A stretch of 64,000 bases of DNA from Bostrychus sinensis (lineage: Eukaryota > Chordata > Actinopteri > Gobiiformes > Eleotridae). Both the position numbers and the translations under genes were made by a program. Positions 37,101-52,400 of the stretch are shown piece after piece. Positions within the stretch are counted from its first letter, which is position 1; each line of letters begins with the position of its first letter. Under the pieces are notes generated by a model that searched no databases, was not told the origin of the DNA, and saw nothing but the letters and a program-made list of their open reading frames with translations. The stretch is taken from contig CM036244.1 of the NCBI GenBank assembly GCA_020698575.1, forward strand, positions 1,157,501-1,221,500, given 5' to 3'.

Positions 37101-40100
37101 AAAATATTTCAGGTGTTGGTTAGAGGGCGCTCTAGGCTTGTGTACCAGCATCTGCTGCACCTGTACCACTGACAATTTAAAATGTAAACATTACCAACAA
37201 CAACTTAGGCTATAAAGACAACTGAGAAAGAGCGGAATAATTGGAAATGGAACTGATGCTGAGTCTGACGACAGCCACGCAGAGGAGGAAGCGGTGCTTC
37301 GTCTACCTCCGGAGTTGGCGGAGTTGTTCAGAAGCGACACCGAGGATGAAGAATTTAAAGGATTTAGCGATTAGGAGTGAGATGGTGAGTTTGGTGAACT
37401 TGTTATATTATGTTCTTTATGCTATAGTTATGTGAATAACTGTTAATATATTACGTTAACATACGAGACACCTATTCAGTTCGTTGTTTATGCTTCATGT
37501 AGCTGAATAACCATCAATGTGTTACGTTAGCATAGCGCACACCTATTCAGCTGTTGTTCTCTATTCTATTATTACTATAACTTGCCTTTCAACATGAAAT
37601 GTCTGTTCTTGGTGTCAGGATTTTGTAAAATAAATTTCCCCCGAAAATGCGACTTATAGTCCAGTGCGACTTATATACATTTTTTTCTTCTTCATTATGC
37701 ATTTTTTGGCGAGTGCCACTTATACTCCGGAAAATACGATTATATGATCACGTTTTAATGAGAAAAAGAAACTTCCTCACATTAATGAGAAACACTAGCA
37801 ATATTTTTTCTTTCACTGTGGCAGTTCAGCGCTTCTGTAATTTTGTACAGAGGAGGGACAGTGAATGGCAGAAGGATGAGGCTGAGGTTAGAGCTGGAGG
37901 CCTAGAGGAAGACCAGAGAGAGGAGGTTTGTGGACGTAGAGGAAGAGGACATGAAGTTAGTCGGTGTGAGAGAAGGGGACGCAGAGGAGAGGGTCAGATG
38001 GAGGCAGAGGATCCACTGAAGGGAACAGACCAAAGGAGACAAATAATAAAGATTTAACTACTCATCACTTCCCACTTCTTCCTGCGTTACTACAAACTGA
38101 AACGTCTGAAAGGATCGAACGTAGAACGGCGGTGCTGCTGTGATTGCTGTGTCCCTCTGGAGCGTGTTATGAAGATGGATGGTGTTTTGAAGAGCAGCAC
38201 TTAGAATGATGTAGTAAGTTAAAATCAATGCAGGAAGCGGTGTAATGGCCTTCACTGCGAGTCGGCGCGAGCCTCTGTGGATCTGAATGTGAGAGAAAGC
38301 ATCGGAGGTGAAAAATGAACGGGGAAAATGCACCACAGTTGTATAATTTTAGACTGGCACTCTTCTAAAAACAAAAAAAGATAGGCAAAACTAAATATTG
38401 CCAGTGTTAAAATGCTTCTCTGCAAATCTATTGTGCTAAGATGAATCAATTTATTTAATTTTGCTATTCAAAGCCCAGTTTAGGCTTAATATAATAATGG
38501 ACTAGCAAAGGTTTGAGGCACACCATTTGTTTAAATCTTTTCAAAATTAAGATAATTACTGGAAAATAGCAGTACTGGCTTTAACTTCAACAGGGAGTCA
38601 TGGAAAATGAGGTTGTAAAATTTCAATTTAATGTGATTTTAACAACCTCTATGCACCAATTTAAAACAATATTTAAACTTCAAATAGCCTCTTCACGGCG
38701 CACTTTTGGGTCCTGAGCTAATGCATGTCTTAACTTTTGAGGTCCTTAATTCCATTATCTGTTTGACTGACCTCTTAATTTAGTATTTTAGAGTAATTCA
38801 TCTTAATCTGAGAAAAAACAAACAAAAAAAAAAGTGTTAAGATAGACCACATGCAAAAACTTCAATTTTAGATAAACCTGTTTTACACACATTTGATAAA
38901 TTCTTGCAATGTATGATAAAATACTAAAATAAACATAGGAAGTAATTAAATTCTGGCTAGTAGAAACACTACCAGATTACCAGACCGGAAATGCCAAAAA
39001 ATGCATAATGAACAAGAAAAGAACGTATATAAGTCGCACTGGACTATAAGTCGCATTTTTGGGGGGAAATTTATTTAACAAAATCCGACACCAAGAACAG
39101 ACATTTCATGTTGAAAGGCAAGTTATAGTAATAATAGAATAGAGAACAACAGCTGAATAGGTGTGCGCTATGCTAACGTAACACATTGATGGTTATTCAG
39201 CTACATGAAGCATAAACAACGAACTGAATAGGTGTCTCGTATGTTAACGTAATATATTAAGTTATTCACATAACTATAGCATAAAGAACATAATATAACA
39301 AGTTCACCAAACTCACCATCTCACTCCTAATCGCTAAATCCTTTAAATTCTTCATCCTCGGTGTCGCTTCTGAACAACTCCGCCAACTCCGGAGGTAGAC
39401 GAAGCGCCGCTTCCTCCTCTGCGTGGCTGTCGTCAGACTCAGCATCAGTTCCATTTCCAATTATTCCGCTCTTTCTCAGTTGTCTTTATAGCCTAAGTTG
39501 TTAGTGGTAATGTTTACATTTTAAATTGTCAGTGGTACAGGTGCAGCAGATGCTGGTACACAAGCCTAGAGCGCCCTCTAACAACACCTGAAATATTTTA
39601 ATATATAAGTCACACCTGAGTATACGTCACACCCTGAGCCAGACGATGGAAAAAAGTGTGACTTATAGTCCGGAAAATACGGTAATTGGCGAGTAACTTG
39701 CCAACAGTGGCCGGTGAGCAAAAAAGTTAATATCAAGCCCTGGTCCTGACCCACTGTTTGAGAACCTACAGCAGTGATTTTCACAACAAGCACCACCTCA
39801 GGAAACATTTAGCTTTCCAAGAATCATGTTTAATGCAATAAAATAGATATAACTGTGATTGACAAACAACATATTACAAAAAATATAAAATATAATAAAG
39901 TTAAGCAACTAAACCTGGACAAAACCAGTACTAAAATGACAAAATGAGGGCTAAACCAGGACCGAGCCATGGTCTACACTTCACATTTAAGCCCAAACTA
40001 AAGCATGACTAGAACAGGAATTAAAGAATTTAACTAAATTAAACAAAATCAGGATTTTATCTGCACGACTTCTGAGATGTGATTGAAGACACCATTTTGT

Positions 40101-40380
40101 TTTGGAGCTGTCTAAAAGCAGATAATTCTTGGAAAGTGTTACTGTACTTTTTTGGCTTTCACGTCACCAGTGAGTCATGGAAAAAGAGGATGTACAGTTT
40201 CCATGAGTTTAGTCATCGGACAGCATTGTAATAAAAAAAATAAAAAAAAAGAAATATTTGTGGCTATGTTCATTAGTGTTAGTGGATTGTTCTGCTGTGT
40301 ATTTGGGTGATTTTAGTCGTCCTGTACAGCAGCCATTGCAAGAACTCTTGGTCACTAGTTCATATTTGGCATCAATAATC

Positions 40381-40412
<32 letters not shown>

Positions 40413-43400
40413 TTTATTTATACAGCACTTTTCAAAACAGACTCAAAGTTCTTGATATAAGGGTAGACAAAACATCCTCATTAATAAAGCTGGTAAAAAT
40501 TAAAATCACTCTAAAAATATATACATATATAGTCAAAGACGTTAATTTTTTGGGACATAATGTGTTGTTAAAGAAGATAATTTATACTTATTTGGCTTTT
40601 GAAAACAAAATACTTGTAAAACAGTGTGTTAATAATTTATACTGTGGCCCTTGAAGATTTTCACATCAAGTATGTCCCTTTTAGAAAAAAGTTTGGACCC
40701 CTGTTATCACTTTTATTTATGTTTTATATAAAACCGTTTATGTTTACTTGGTATTTTTTTATAATAAATACATTTTGCAAGCTTTTTTTGTACAGAAAAC
40801 ATACAGAACTCTCCAGAAATCTGAACTGAACTGTGTTTATGGTTTATGGTTACACCCCCAGCAGATTAGAGTTAAGTGTCTTGCCCAAGGACAGCAGTAT
40901 GCAAGGGTTTGAACCACCAGCTCTCTGGTTAGTGGACAAACACAGTCACACCTGATAAAGAACGCAAGAAGTTAAGAACAACACTTGTCGCTCTAACTTC
41001 ACAGAGCAGAAGGTTTTTATCTCAGGTTTATTCTGGACGTATTCATGTTTCTTACCTTATTTACCCTCATACACCTCTTTATTGTTACTGTGGCGCGGTG
41101 TGATCCCGAGCGCCGAGTGTCACGGCCACATTCCAGTCTTAAGCCTTTTCGTATTTGTGCACACAGCGATTGGCTGCAGCTCGCCGTGTGATGTCTGTAA
41201 CAGGAGAGGAAAGAGCAGCAGGAATGTGGTCGAACCGCTCCAGACCTCTTTAATCCAACTCTCACTCTCCGACCGAAAGTCCTGTTCACACAAGAATTCA
41301 CTTTTACAACGTTTAATACAAGAGACATGATTCAAGAAGGGTTAGTGGATTAGTTGTGTTGTATTTTGTGGTTTAAAGGCCACACAATTAAGGATTTTTA
41401 CTTTGGAATGATACAAAGTGCCCTTGCAATACACTACACTGCTAAAAATCATTATCTAGCATTAGTTAAAATGACTTGAATTCAGATTAATAATCTTGAT
41501 TTGAGTAATTTTTTACTAGATTAGATTTTTTGAAATTATCTGCCAATGTTTATGTCAATAATATGAATTCAAGTCTAATACTAGATTAGGGCTGCATGAT
41601 ATGGAGGAAAGATGCGATATTTGATAACTATGTTGAAAATTGCGATAACGATATTATTGCGATATTTGAAAATAGAGCCTACTTTTCTTTTTAGTAAGTT
41701 AAATTCACTACATTTCATAAAAATGTAAGTTCCTGTATTTATTTAGTCACAACACATGTTCTTTTAAGGCTCTGGTGGAAAATGATTCTTCAGTGTAAAT
41801 CTCTGTCAGATGGAAAACCACAATGTTATTGCGTTTGCTGATATTACGATAACGATAATTTTGCGATATATTGTGCAGCCCTATTCTAGATGTTGGCTTT
41901 TTGTTGTGTATTTTTCTGATCAGAGTCAGCAGAAAAGACACCAATGTTAGGAATTTAAATAAAAGTTAATAAACATCACCAACAATCCAAAGCTAAATCT
42001 TATGCTAGAGCAAAATGTAGATATTTTATTCTATTTGTTGTTTATCTATGTGACTGTAAATTGGGAATGTGGTCGTGACACTCTACGCTCAGGATTACAC
42101 CGCTCCAGTGTAACAATAAAAAGTGTTTTTGATGGAAAATTATGTGAAACAGCAACACCAATATGTCACGTATGACTGCAAATAACAATTTTTTGATAAT
42201 CGATTTATCTTTTGATTAATCAATTGATAATAAGATTGTAAAGTGGCTAAAAACTTAACTAATAATATAATAATAATTGTACAAAAAATTACATAATTGT
42301 TACAAAATTTGACGAAGCTATGAGTTACTTGAGGACATTTGGACAGAGCATATACACACAAATATTTTTTTAATCAAAAACACAAAATGTACATTGTTTT
42401 TAACTGTTTTTGTTGCTCTACTGCTCTGTGTTGGTAATAATGATTAAACAGTTACTAAATTAATTGATTTTAATAATCAATTAAGCCGATTAGTTGTTGT
42501 AGCCCTGAGCGATACTTCTGTATGGTGAGTTAATTCATCTTCTACAATCATAAAACACAATAATATTCAATAAAAGGCAAATTTTTGGAGCAAAATTCTT
42601 AGCTGTGAGTTAAACTAGTAGTTTGTTTGATTTATTCTGTTATTTATTTGAGTTTGAAAGGGACATCAAACCTCCCACTAGGAACTGAAACTTGCTATCG
42701 AATTATAATTTTTTTTTTTTTTTATACCTGTAGTATTGTAACTTTTCTTTCGTTACTACAAAGCTATCAGTACCCAGCCCTAATTAGGAGTTAGCTTCAT
42801 GTTGCTAACAGCCGTGCTAAACAGCCAGTTTATGTGCTGCAGATTCGCCGTCGTTACCAGCAGGGGGCGACAGACACCTAATCTAGGGATGCACCGATAC
42901 CACTTTTTTTCAAACCGATACGAGTACGAGTACTTCCATTTAAGTACTCGCCGATACCGAGTACTGATACGAGTACTTATATAGGGGTAACTTTATAGTT
43001 TATACAGTCACACTGCTGTATCTCATTCGTCCCATATCTGTCGTCTTTTTGCCGTCTTTCCCCGCTCTGTGATGCTAAGTTATTTTTACAACAGAGTGGT
43101 TTGAACACAGCTAACCATGGCTAAACTTTGTTTAATATGGACATGTTATACCTCATTTTAAAGCTTAGATTCTCCTCTATCCAGTCGCTAAAATCATTTT
43201 AAAAACAGATTGAGTATCTGCGCATAACCAGCGGAGATTTGCCAAGACATACAGCAGCTAACACAATTAGCAACGGTACTTCTTATGTTTTATCAGACAA
43301 CAACTGCTTCAGACTCTGCTCTTATATCATTTTCGGGACAACTAGGACAACAAAAGGACAGCTGCTTAAGTTTCAGGACTCACGTATGATTTGGGATAAG

Positions 43401-46400
43401 TCTGGTTGAGCAGAATGTAGAGCCAGCTTTGCTTTTATCTCCTGTACAGTTCACTTTGAAATCCTTTCACTCGGTTCTCACTGCTCAGCTGAGAGGGGAA
43501 TGTCAGCTGACAGCACTGTAGTGGTATCGGTTGTTGGTATCGGGCCACTTTTATGAATACGAGTACGAGTACTTGGACATGGTATCGGTACCGATACCCG
43601 ATACTGGTATCGATATCGGTGCATCCCTAACCTGTAGTATTGTAACTTTTCTTTCGATACTACAAAGCTATCAGTTAACAGTACCCAGCCCTAATTAGGA
43701 GTCCAGGAAGTGTTCTGATCTTAAACTTTCGTCACCATGAAGCATCAGCTCAGAAATCTATCTGTTAGCATCATGTTGCTAACAGCCGTGCTAAACAGGC
43801 AGTTTATGTGCTGCAGATTCGCTGTCGTTACCAGCAGGGGGCGACAGACACCTAATCCAAGCGTTCTCTGCAAAGTCACATTAAAAAAAGACATTTTTCA
43901 TACACATGCATTATTTTCTATTATAAAACATGACATACTGATGCAAAAAACCTGAAAAAAGCAGAATATAGGACTAGATTAAATGCCCCACCTTGCCCTT
44001 ATTAAGTGTTTATCTGAATATTATGTGCACATTCCTTCTGACCAAAGCCGTTACATGTTTTCGCCTCTCTGTAAATGTAAACAGTAACTCTTTATCAGGT
44101 ATTGCGACACCTAGAGCGCCGCATTCCTGAGTGTCACTTTCTAAACGGGTCGCATGACTGCCGCTGTTCCTGAAGGTGTTTAATGAGGCCGAGGTATGAG
44201 CGATAACTCCTGAGCCAATGATTACAGAAGATAAGGGACATTTACAGAACCAAGGGTCAGATTTCAGAGCGTTTTTACTGAAAACTTCGTCAGCGCCGCA
44301 CAAAGAGGATCCTCTCGCTCGAGCTCAACTTTAAACATAACCTTAAACTTCTAGCTCAGTGTTTAGACTTAGATTTTGCTGCCCCACAGTTCTTTTGTTA
44401 AAAAAAATTCATGTTATGTGTCCCTAGCTTTAATTGCAGCCAGAATTACTTTTATTAATCCACTTAGCAGCAGCGTAAGGAAGATGACAGCATTTCCAGT
44501 CAGTAGTGAGTATTTTAGATTAGATTTATTTTCCTTTTGCCTCATCACTCGACTTCCCCATTCTTTAGTTTTAGGCGGAGATGAATTCTTATTGAGTTCA
44601 AAGTTAGTCCTGGTTTGTTTCAGTGTGTAGAAGATTGCTTAACTCATAATGTGAGTGATTCATAGGGCTGGGCGATATGGCAAAAAATGTAATCGCTTTT
44701 TTTTTTCTCCCCGTTTTGGTCGACCTTGATGTTTTTATGGAAAAAGTGCCAGAAAATAAGGTACTTTTAAAGAAGAATTTAATTTATTTCTGAATATAAT
44801 AAAAGTATAGCTGTATCTTTTCAGCATCTCTCCCTTTGTGTACAGTGAGTGACGTGTTTCAGTTCCTCTTCCTAACAACACAGAGTCCACTTCCTGGTAT
44901 CTTTCTTCTTTTACCCAATCACAATTAAAAAAAAAACAAAAATCCTAGAGTAATTTCAGCTCAAACCATCAAAATAATGCAGCTTGGCTTTGTTTGTGCT
45001 CCACTGACTTTCCACTATCGCTAATTTTCCGCTGTTAACCTGAACAGTAACGACTCTTTATTGACCTGTTGCTGATAATGTTATTTCCATTCAGCGTGAG
45101 TCACAGTTTGAGCTCCGACAGTGGATTCCTTCGGTGCTCCACTTCCTCATTCCCTGTTGTTTTGAGCCTCCCCTTTGGTCCTGCCCCCCGCCCCTCCCTC
45201 CCGCTCTGTCCCGTCCTGAAGAATGTGGCGGGACCGGTTCATTCAGAGACAGAGGCATGGCTCCGTGATGACAGAGCTGTCCCAGGGCGGTGCGGTGGCT
45301 GCCTCTCGTGGCTGCTCCCTGCAGCACTCGAGACTTAAAAACAACGAACCTGAGGTGTTTCTACAACTGCAGAAACTCCTCTGAACCAGGTCTAAACCAG
45401 GTCTAAACCAGGTCTGAACCAGGTCTGAACCAGGTCTAAACCAGGTCTGAACCAGGTCTGAACCAGGTCTAAACCAGGTCTAAACCAGGTCTGAACCAGG
45501 TCTAAACCAGGTCTAAACCAGGACTAAACCAGGTCTAAACAAGGTCTGAACCAGGACTAAACCAGGACTAAACCAGGTCTAAACCAGGTTTAAACCAGGT
45601 CTGAACCAGGTCTAAACCAGGTCTGAATCAGGTCTGAACCAGGTCTGAACCAGGTCTGAACCAGGTCTGAACCAGGTCTAAACCAGGTCTGAACCAGGTC
45701 TGAACCAGGTCTGAACCAGGTCTGAACCAGGTCTGAACCAGGTCTGAATCAGGTCTGAACCAGGTCTGAACCAGGTCTGAACCAGGTCTGAACCAGGTCT
45801 AAACCAGGTCTGAACCAGGTCTGAACCAGGTCTGAACCAGGTCTGAACCAGGTCTAAACCAGGTCTGAACCAGGTCTGAACCAGGTCTGAACCAGGTCTG
45901 AACCAGGTCTGAACCAGGTCTAAACCAGGTCTAAACCAGGTCTGAACCAGGACTAAACCAGGACTGAACCAGGTCTGAACCAGGTCTGAACCAGGTCTGA
46001 ACCAGGTCTGAACCAGGTCTGAACCAGGTCTGAACCAGGTCTGAACCAGGTCTGAACCAGGTCTAAACCAGGTCTGAACCAGGTCTAAACCAGGTCTGAA
46101 CCAGGACTAAACCAGGACTAAACCAGGGCTAAACCAGGGCTAAACCAGGTCTGAACCAGGTCTGAACCAGGTCTAAACCAGGTCTGAACCAGGTCTAAAC
46201 CAGGTCTAAACCAGGTCTGAACCAGGTCTAAACCAGGTCTAAACCAGGTCTGAACCAGGTCTGAACCAAGTCTGAACCAGGTCTGAACCAGGTCTGAACC
46301 AGGTCTAAACCAGGTCTAAACCAGGTCTGAACCAGGTCTGAACCAGGTCTGAACCAGGTCTGAACCAGGACTAAACCAGGACTAAACCAGGTCTGAACCA

Positions 46401-49400
46401 GGTCTGAATCAGGTCTGAACCAGGTCTGAACCAGGTCTGAACCAGGTCTGAACCAGGTCTGAACCAGGTCTGAACCAGGTCTGAACCAGGTTTAAACCAG
46501 GTCTGAACCAGGTCTGAACCAGGTCTAAACCAGGTCTGAACCAGGTCTGAACCAGGTCTGAACCAGGTTTAAGCCAGTTTTAAACCAGGTCTAAGCCAGG
46601 TCTAAGCCAGGTCTAAGCCAGGTCTAAACCAGGTCTAAACCAGGTCTAAGCCAGGTCTGAGCCAGGTCTAAGCCAGGTCTAAACCAGGTCTAAACCAGGT
46701 CTAAGCCAGGTCTAAGCCAGGTCTAAGCCAGGTCTAAGCCAGGTCTAAACCAGGTCTAAGCCAGGTCTAAGCCAGGTCTAAGCCAGGTCTAAGCCAGGTC
46801 TAAACCAGGTCTAAGCCAGGTCTAAGCCAGGTCTAAGCCAGGTCTAAGCCAGGTCTAAGCCAGGTCTAAGCCAGGTCTAAGCCAGGTCTAAACCAGGTCT
46901 AAACCAGGTCTAAACTCCTCTCAGAGCACGTGTGTGTTCCACAGAAGAATATTGTGCAAACCTCTGCTTTAGACTCTTCAGCGGTGTTGCTCCTGTCTGC
47001 TTCTCCAAACCAGAGTCTGCTGTAGGCGGTACTTTATAACAACAGGAGTTTAATATCACCACTTTTTCCCAAAAACAGATTTAATTCCTTCAATACGGCT
47101 GTGCCTTTTACGGTGAAAACTGTTTCCTCAAACTCACCTCTCTGTAACTGTTGCAGAGGCAGCCATTTAGAGCCATCAGATCTGTGACTTTGGTTATTTT
47201 TATGGCTCCTGATGCTCCTGAACCTCTAGTCTTTAATATTTTATCACACATCTCCTCTCCTGTATTCTGCATATTGTGTCCTGAATATTCACCAAACTCT
47301 TTTCTCTATCTCTTTTTAAAAAAACAACTCCAGGATTGACCAGAAAGTGTCCAGCAGCTCGTATGGGTACAAGCTCCAGGAGGCCCAGGCCATTCTCACT
47401 GAAGTCCGCTCCATTCGCGACGCCATCAGCTCCGGGGAGAAGGAGAAACAGGAGCTCATCCAGGTAACTTTCTGAGTGACTGAAACTAAGAATTATTGCG
47501 TAATGACCTTCTGGCTTAGCTGGATTTTTACTAAAGTCTAACAAGACAAAGCTGCAAGTTATTTTTCTTACTGTTTTTGTTTCTTTAATGCTTTGTCTTA
47601 GCAATAAAACCTCTTCCCTCAGCATGTATTCTCCAAATAGCGATTACTCAGTTACTGAATTAGTTGAGAATTATTTTAATTATTGATTATAATCGATTAA
47701 TTTGATTAGTTGTTGCAGCCGTCTGAAAAGTTTGACACAAAACAGCAGATGTTATATTATTATTGATGGCTGAGTTTCTCCACAAATGAGTTTTTAAAAC
47801 CAATTTAATGCTGATTATAAATATTTTTTAGATTTTAGATCAATAAGATTTGGGTATATTTTCTTTTAATTTGCTAGTATAAAAAAATAAGGCAATTTTA
47901 GCTTCTGTTAGTGCTGCTAAATTGTGTTTTTATTATGGTGTAAAAAATGTAAAATAATTCAAGTGAATGCCACAACCTCAGCAGTATCAATGTCAGTTTG
48001 GTGCATAATTCCATTACAAAGAAGACTTGGGAATATTTTAGGTTCAGTTTTAGACTATGGGGTGAAAAAATAAGTTTATGGAGACCCACCATAGTCTTTT
48101 GAATAATGGGAAACAGTGGATCTATTTTTTTTTTTTTTTAAATGTCCAGCAACTAAACTAAAACTAAAATATAGAAAATATTAGCCCCCTTAGCATTTTT
48201 CCTTTATTGTTGCTTTACAACCTGGAATTTAAATGGATCATTGGGAGGTTTATGTCACTTTACATCACATGACAACAACTATGAAGATGCAAAATATTTT
48301 TTATTGTGAAGCAAATTAGAAATATGACAGAAAAACAGAAAACTTGAGCGTGAACTTTTTAAAGAGGCCCCTAAATGAGACCCGGTGTTACTCAGCCTCA
48401 CAGTCACAGAAATAGTTAGATAAGGTTGGCCTGACTGCAAATCAACAGGGATAATGCAACAAAACACAATTTATTCATCATTACAACATGTAAAAGATAA
48501 GGAACCACACCAAACCTGCCTAAAGAGGAACATCTAAAACTCACAAACCGGGACAGGAGTGCATTCATCAGAGAGGCAACAATAAAACCAAAGGTGACGC
48601 TGAAAGATCTGCAGAGCTCCACAGCAGAGACTGTTGTATCTGTCCCAGGACCTCTCTGAACCATACTCTCCACAGAGCTGGGACAGAAGATAACACAAAC
48701 CTGGCCCCTGACTGTGGCCCCTCTCTAAAGTGAAGCCTGGTGATGGCAGTGTCCTGCTGTGGGGATTTTTGTCTTTGGTAGGGACTGGGACACTGCTCAG
48801 AACTGAAGGAATGAAGGCTGGAGCTAAACACAGGACAGTTTTAGAAGAAAACGACTCAAACTGTTGACATGCGTCCAACCTGAAGGAGCTGGAGCTGTTT
48901 TTAGATAAAGAATGAGCTCATAAACACCTGTCCTAGAAAAGATGGAGCTGAAAGTCCTTCAGAAGGTTCTACAGAGGGGCAAATACTTTTGCACACTAAC
49001 TTTCTGTTTTTCTGTCATATTTCGAATTTGCTTCACATTAAAAAATATTTAGCATTTTCATATTGTTGTCATGTGATGTAAAGTGACAGAAACCTCCCAA
49101 TGATCCATTTAAATTCCAGGTTGTGAGGCAACCATAAAAGAAAAATGTTAGGGGGTGAATACTTTTGCACATCACTGTATATTAGCATTCACCAATGAAG
49201 TGATTTAAATTGACACCATGTGTAAAATAATAGATGTAAACTGACTAATTGGCATTTGTTCAGGACTAAACTAACTAAAAGCATAGCTCTTCTGTACCAG
49301 AGCAGGAAGTCGTGAGAGTGAATGTTTGTCAGAGTCTGCAAGTGTTTGCTCTGCGACTTATGGGCGTTGGTGGACGATGAACCCACACCTCGTTCCCCAG

Positions 49401-52400
49401 GTTTTGTAGATTTTAGGGCAAGAGTCCCTGATGTGGAGCCACATACTCCAGTCACAATATGAGCCACTCCCAAGCCGTTACAAAGAGCATACTCCACATT
49501 CAGATTAAGCTCATAAGTTTACATGTGCCACTGCTGGTTAGAGTTTTAAATGTTGGGTTAATGTATAAGGTATAAAATGTATTTGTAGCAGAAATTTAAA
49601 ACATTGCTGCATTGTCAGTATTTTATAAAAGGACGAGAGTAAATCCTGAAGTGTAGCGGCTAAAGCTAATTGTGTTTCCTGTTTAGTCCCAGCTTTCTGT
49701 GCAGTTTATTGTCCACACTGTGCAACCGTACTAACCCTACATTTATCTCTTCACTATAGAACATCACTACTTTGACTCGTGTTAATTTAAAAGTTAACAA
49801 TAAATGCGATGTTTCTGTCATGAAGCGCGAGCCGAGCTGTGCCGTCTAAAACCGGAAACGGCTGTTGCTAATAACCGCTAGCTTTTTTTGGGAAGAATAA
49901 CAGCACTTTGTACATTTTCTCTTGTATTAGGAAGGTTTTTATCAGTCACTGAAGACACCGTAACTTCGGCAAAAATGGTGACAACAAGCAGTAATGCGAT
50001 TAAGGTGTTTACATAAGACGATCAGAATACTGCAGGTGTCTTATTCTGAATATGACTGTTAACCTGAATAACAGGGTTCGTAACGTCTTGGAAAACCTGG
50101 ACAAGTCATGGAATTTTAGCTAGAAACGCTCTCATCTTGGCCATGTTCTCACTGCAGGAAAAAGTGACCCGTATCTAATTTTTGTCTAAATATTTGAACT
50201 AAATAACTTTTGGTTGTGGTAATACTTTAAAACAGGACAGCTGACTACTTTATATCTTCATTTACTTTTTAAAAAACATGTCCTGAACCAACTTACCAAG
50301 CATAATTATCTTTTAATCAGTGATGTGTAGGCTTTAAGTCAGTAAAATTAGTGGAATAATAGATTTCTAGAAGAAGAACCCAACTGTTTTTTTTTCTTGA
50401 AGTGACTAATTTCCACTTTTGTTAAATTAAGATGCAGCCAAAGAAGGTTTCTAATGTACCACGTTGAGCATTTTGAATACTATTTATCAATGTCTAAGTT
50501 ATTTTTGTGTCTTGGAAATTTTGTCAAAAGTTTTGTCATGGAATATTCTTGGTAATAAAGTATGGGAACCCTGGATTAGGTAATTCTAAAATGATGTTTA
50601 CATGGCAGTATCTCATTCAGAGTATGCTCATATTCAGATTAAGATTGGAGCAGGGATGCACAGATACTGATACTGTGTGCAAGTACTCGTACTCGTATTC
50701 GTAAAAGTGAAGCCGAAACCTCTTTACAGCGCTGTCAGGTGACCTTCCTCTCTCAGCTGAGCAGTGAGAAACCTGTGGAAGGATTTCAGAGAGAACTGTA
50801 TGGAGATAAAAACAAAGCTGACTCTACATTCTGCTCAACCAGACTTATCCCAAAACATACCTGAGTTCTAAAACTTGCGCTGTTGTCTTTTAATTGTCCC
50901 AAAAATGATTAGCCCGGCCTGCCAGACAAACTCTTTTCCTATTATACAAAGAAGTTAGTCTGGTACCTCTTTGGTAACATTTTGTTTCTGAGGCGGAACA
51001 ATCACAGGCGGAGAAACCAATCAGAGAAACGAAAGGCGGAACCTAAACTGCGCACCTCTGACCCAAACAAACATGGATTCTTGCTGGGGTTTTCAGCAGA
51101 ACCAACAGGTGACGGAAGAAAAGGTACAAACGCTGTTAATCAGGTCAGAGAAGTAATTAAGATGCACTGCGTATGAAAGGCTGTGATTGGCCCTTTACAA
51201 ACTGAACCGAAGAAATGCTCTGCTCTGAGAGGGGGATCAGACTCTCCTGCTGGCCAAAAGCAAGTAGGAGAGTCTGGCTCGCTGGGCTAAGGATGGGAAT
51301 GGGACGGGTATTTATACAGCGCTTTACCTATGATACAAGTCACCCAAAGTGCTTTACACAGAAGGGAAGGAGTATTTCATTCACTCCATAGTCGGGGGTG
51401 GTAAGCTACGTTTTGTAGCCACAGTTTCCCCTGGGGCAGACTGACATTTGCGCCAATGGACCCTTTAACCACCACCAACCACTCACTCACAGCGTCTTCC
51501 TGGTGTTCCCCAGCGGTCTGCCTTCCAGGAACTGACCAGGCCCTACCCTGCTTAGCGTCCGAGGTCTGACGGCATCGGGCATCCACGAGGCGGGATGGCT
51601 AGGAAATGATACCAGCGTGGAGTCTGAAACAGTTCCATTTCAGGAGTACTGCTGCTAATTGTGCTAGCTGCTGTGCGTTCTGGCGAATCTCCACTGGTTA
51701 TGCTCAGATGCTTAATCTAGGAATGCACCAATAACGATACCATGTCCAAGTACTCGTACTCGTATTCATAAAAGTGGGCCGATACCAACAACCGATACCA
51801 CTTTACAGCGCTGTCACGTGACCTTCCCCTCTCAGCTGAGCAGTGAGAACCGAGTGAAAGGATTTCAAAGTGAACTGTATGGAGATAAAAGCAAAGCTGG
51901 CTCTACATTCTGCTCAACCAGACTTATCTCAAATCATACGTGAGTCCTGAAACTTAAGCAGCTGTCCTTTTGTTGTCCTAGTTGTCCCGAAAATGATATA
52001 AGCGCGGAGTGTGAAGCAGTTGTTGTCTGATAAAACATAAGAAGTACCGTTGCTAATTGTGTTAGCTGCTGTATGTCTTGGTGAATCTCCGCTGGTTATG
52101 TGCAGATGCTCAATCTGTTTTTAAAATGATTTTAGCGAATGGATAGAGGAGAATCTAAGCTTTAAAATGAGGTATAACATGTCCATATTCAACAAATTTT
52201 ACCCATGGTTAGCTGTTTTCAAACCACTCTGTTGTAAAAATAACAATGCAGAGCGGGGAAAGACGGCAAAAAGACGACAGATATGGGAAGAATGAGATAA
52301 AATAGTATAGCGTACCTGTATAAACTATAAAGTAACTCCTATATAAGTTCTCGTATCGGTACTCGGCATCGGCAAGTACTCAAATGGAAGTATCGGTTTG

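Noticed and set aside
37241..37435. 64-codon frame starting MEMELMLS, repeated at 13301, 39266 and 57523
   Set aside because: It is the wrong frame of family P. The other frame gives the acidic pogo-like tail with a sensible stop, so the MEMELM frame is treated as a shadow.
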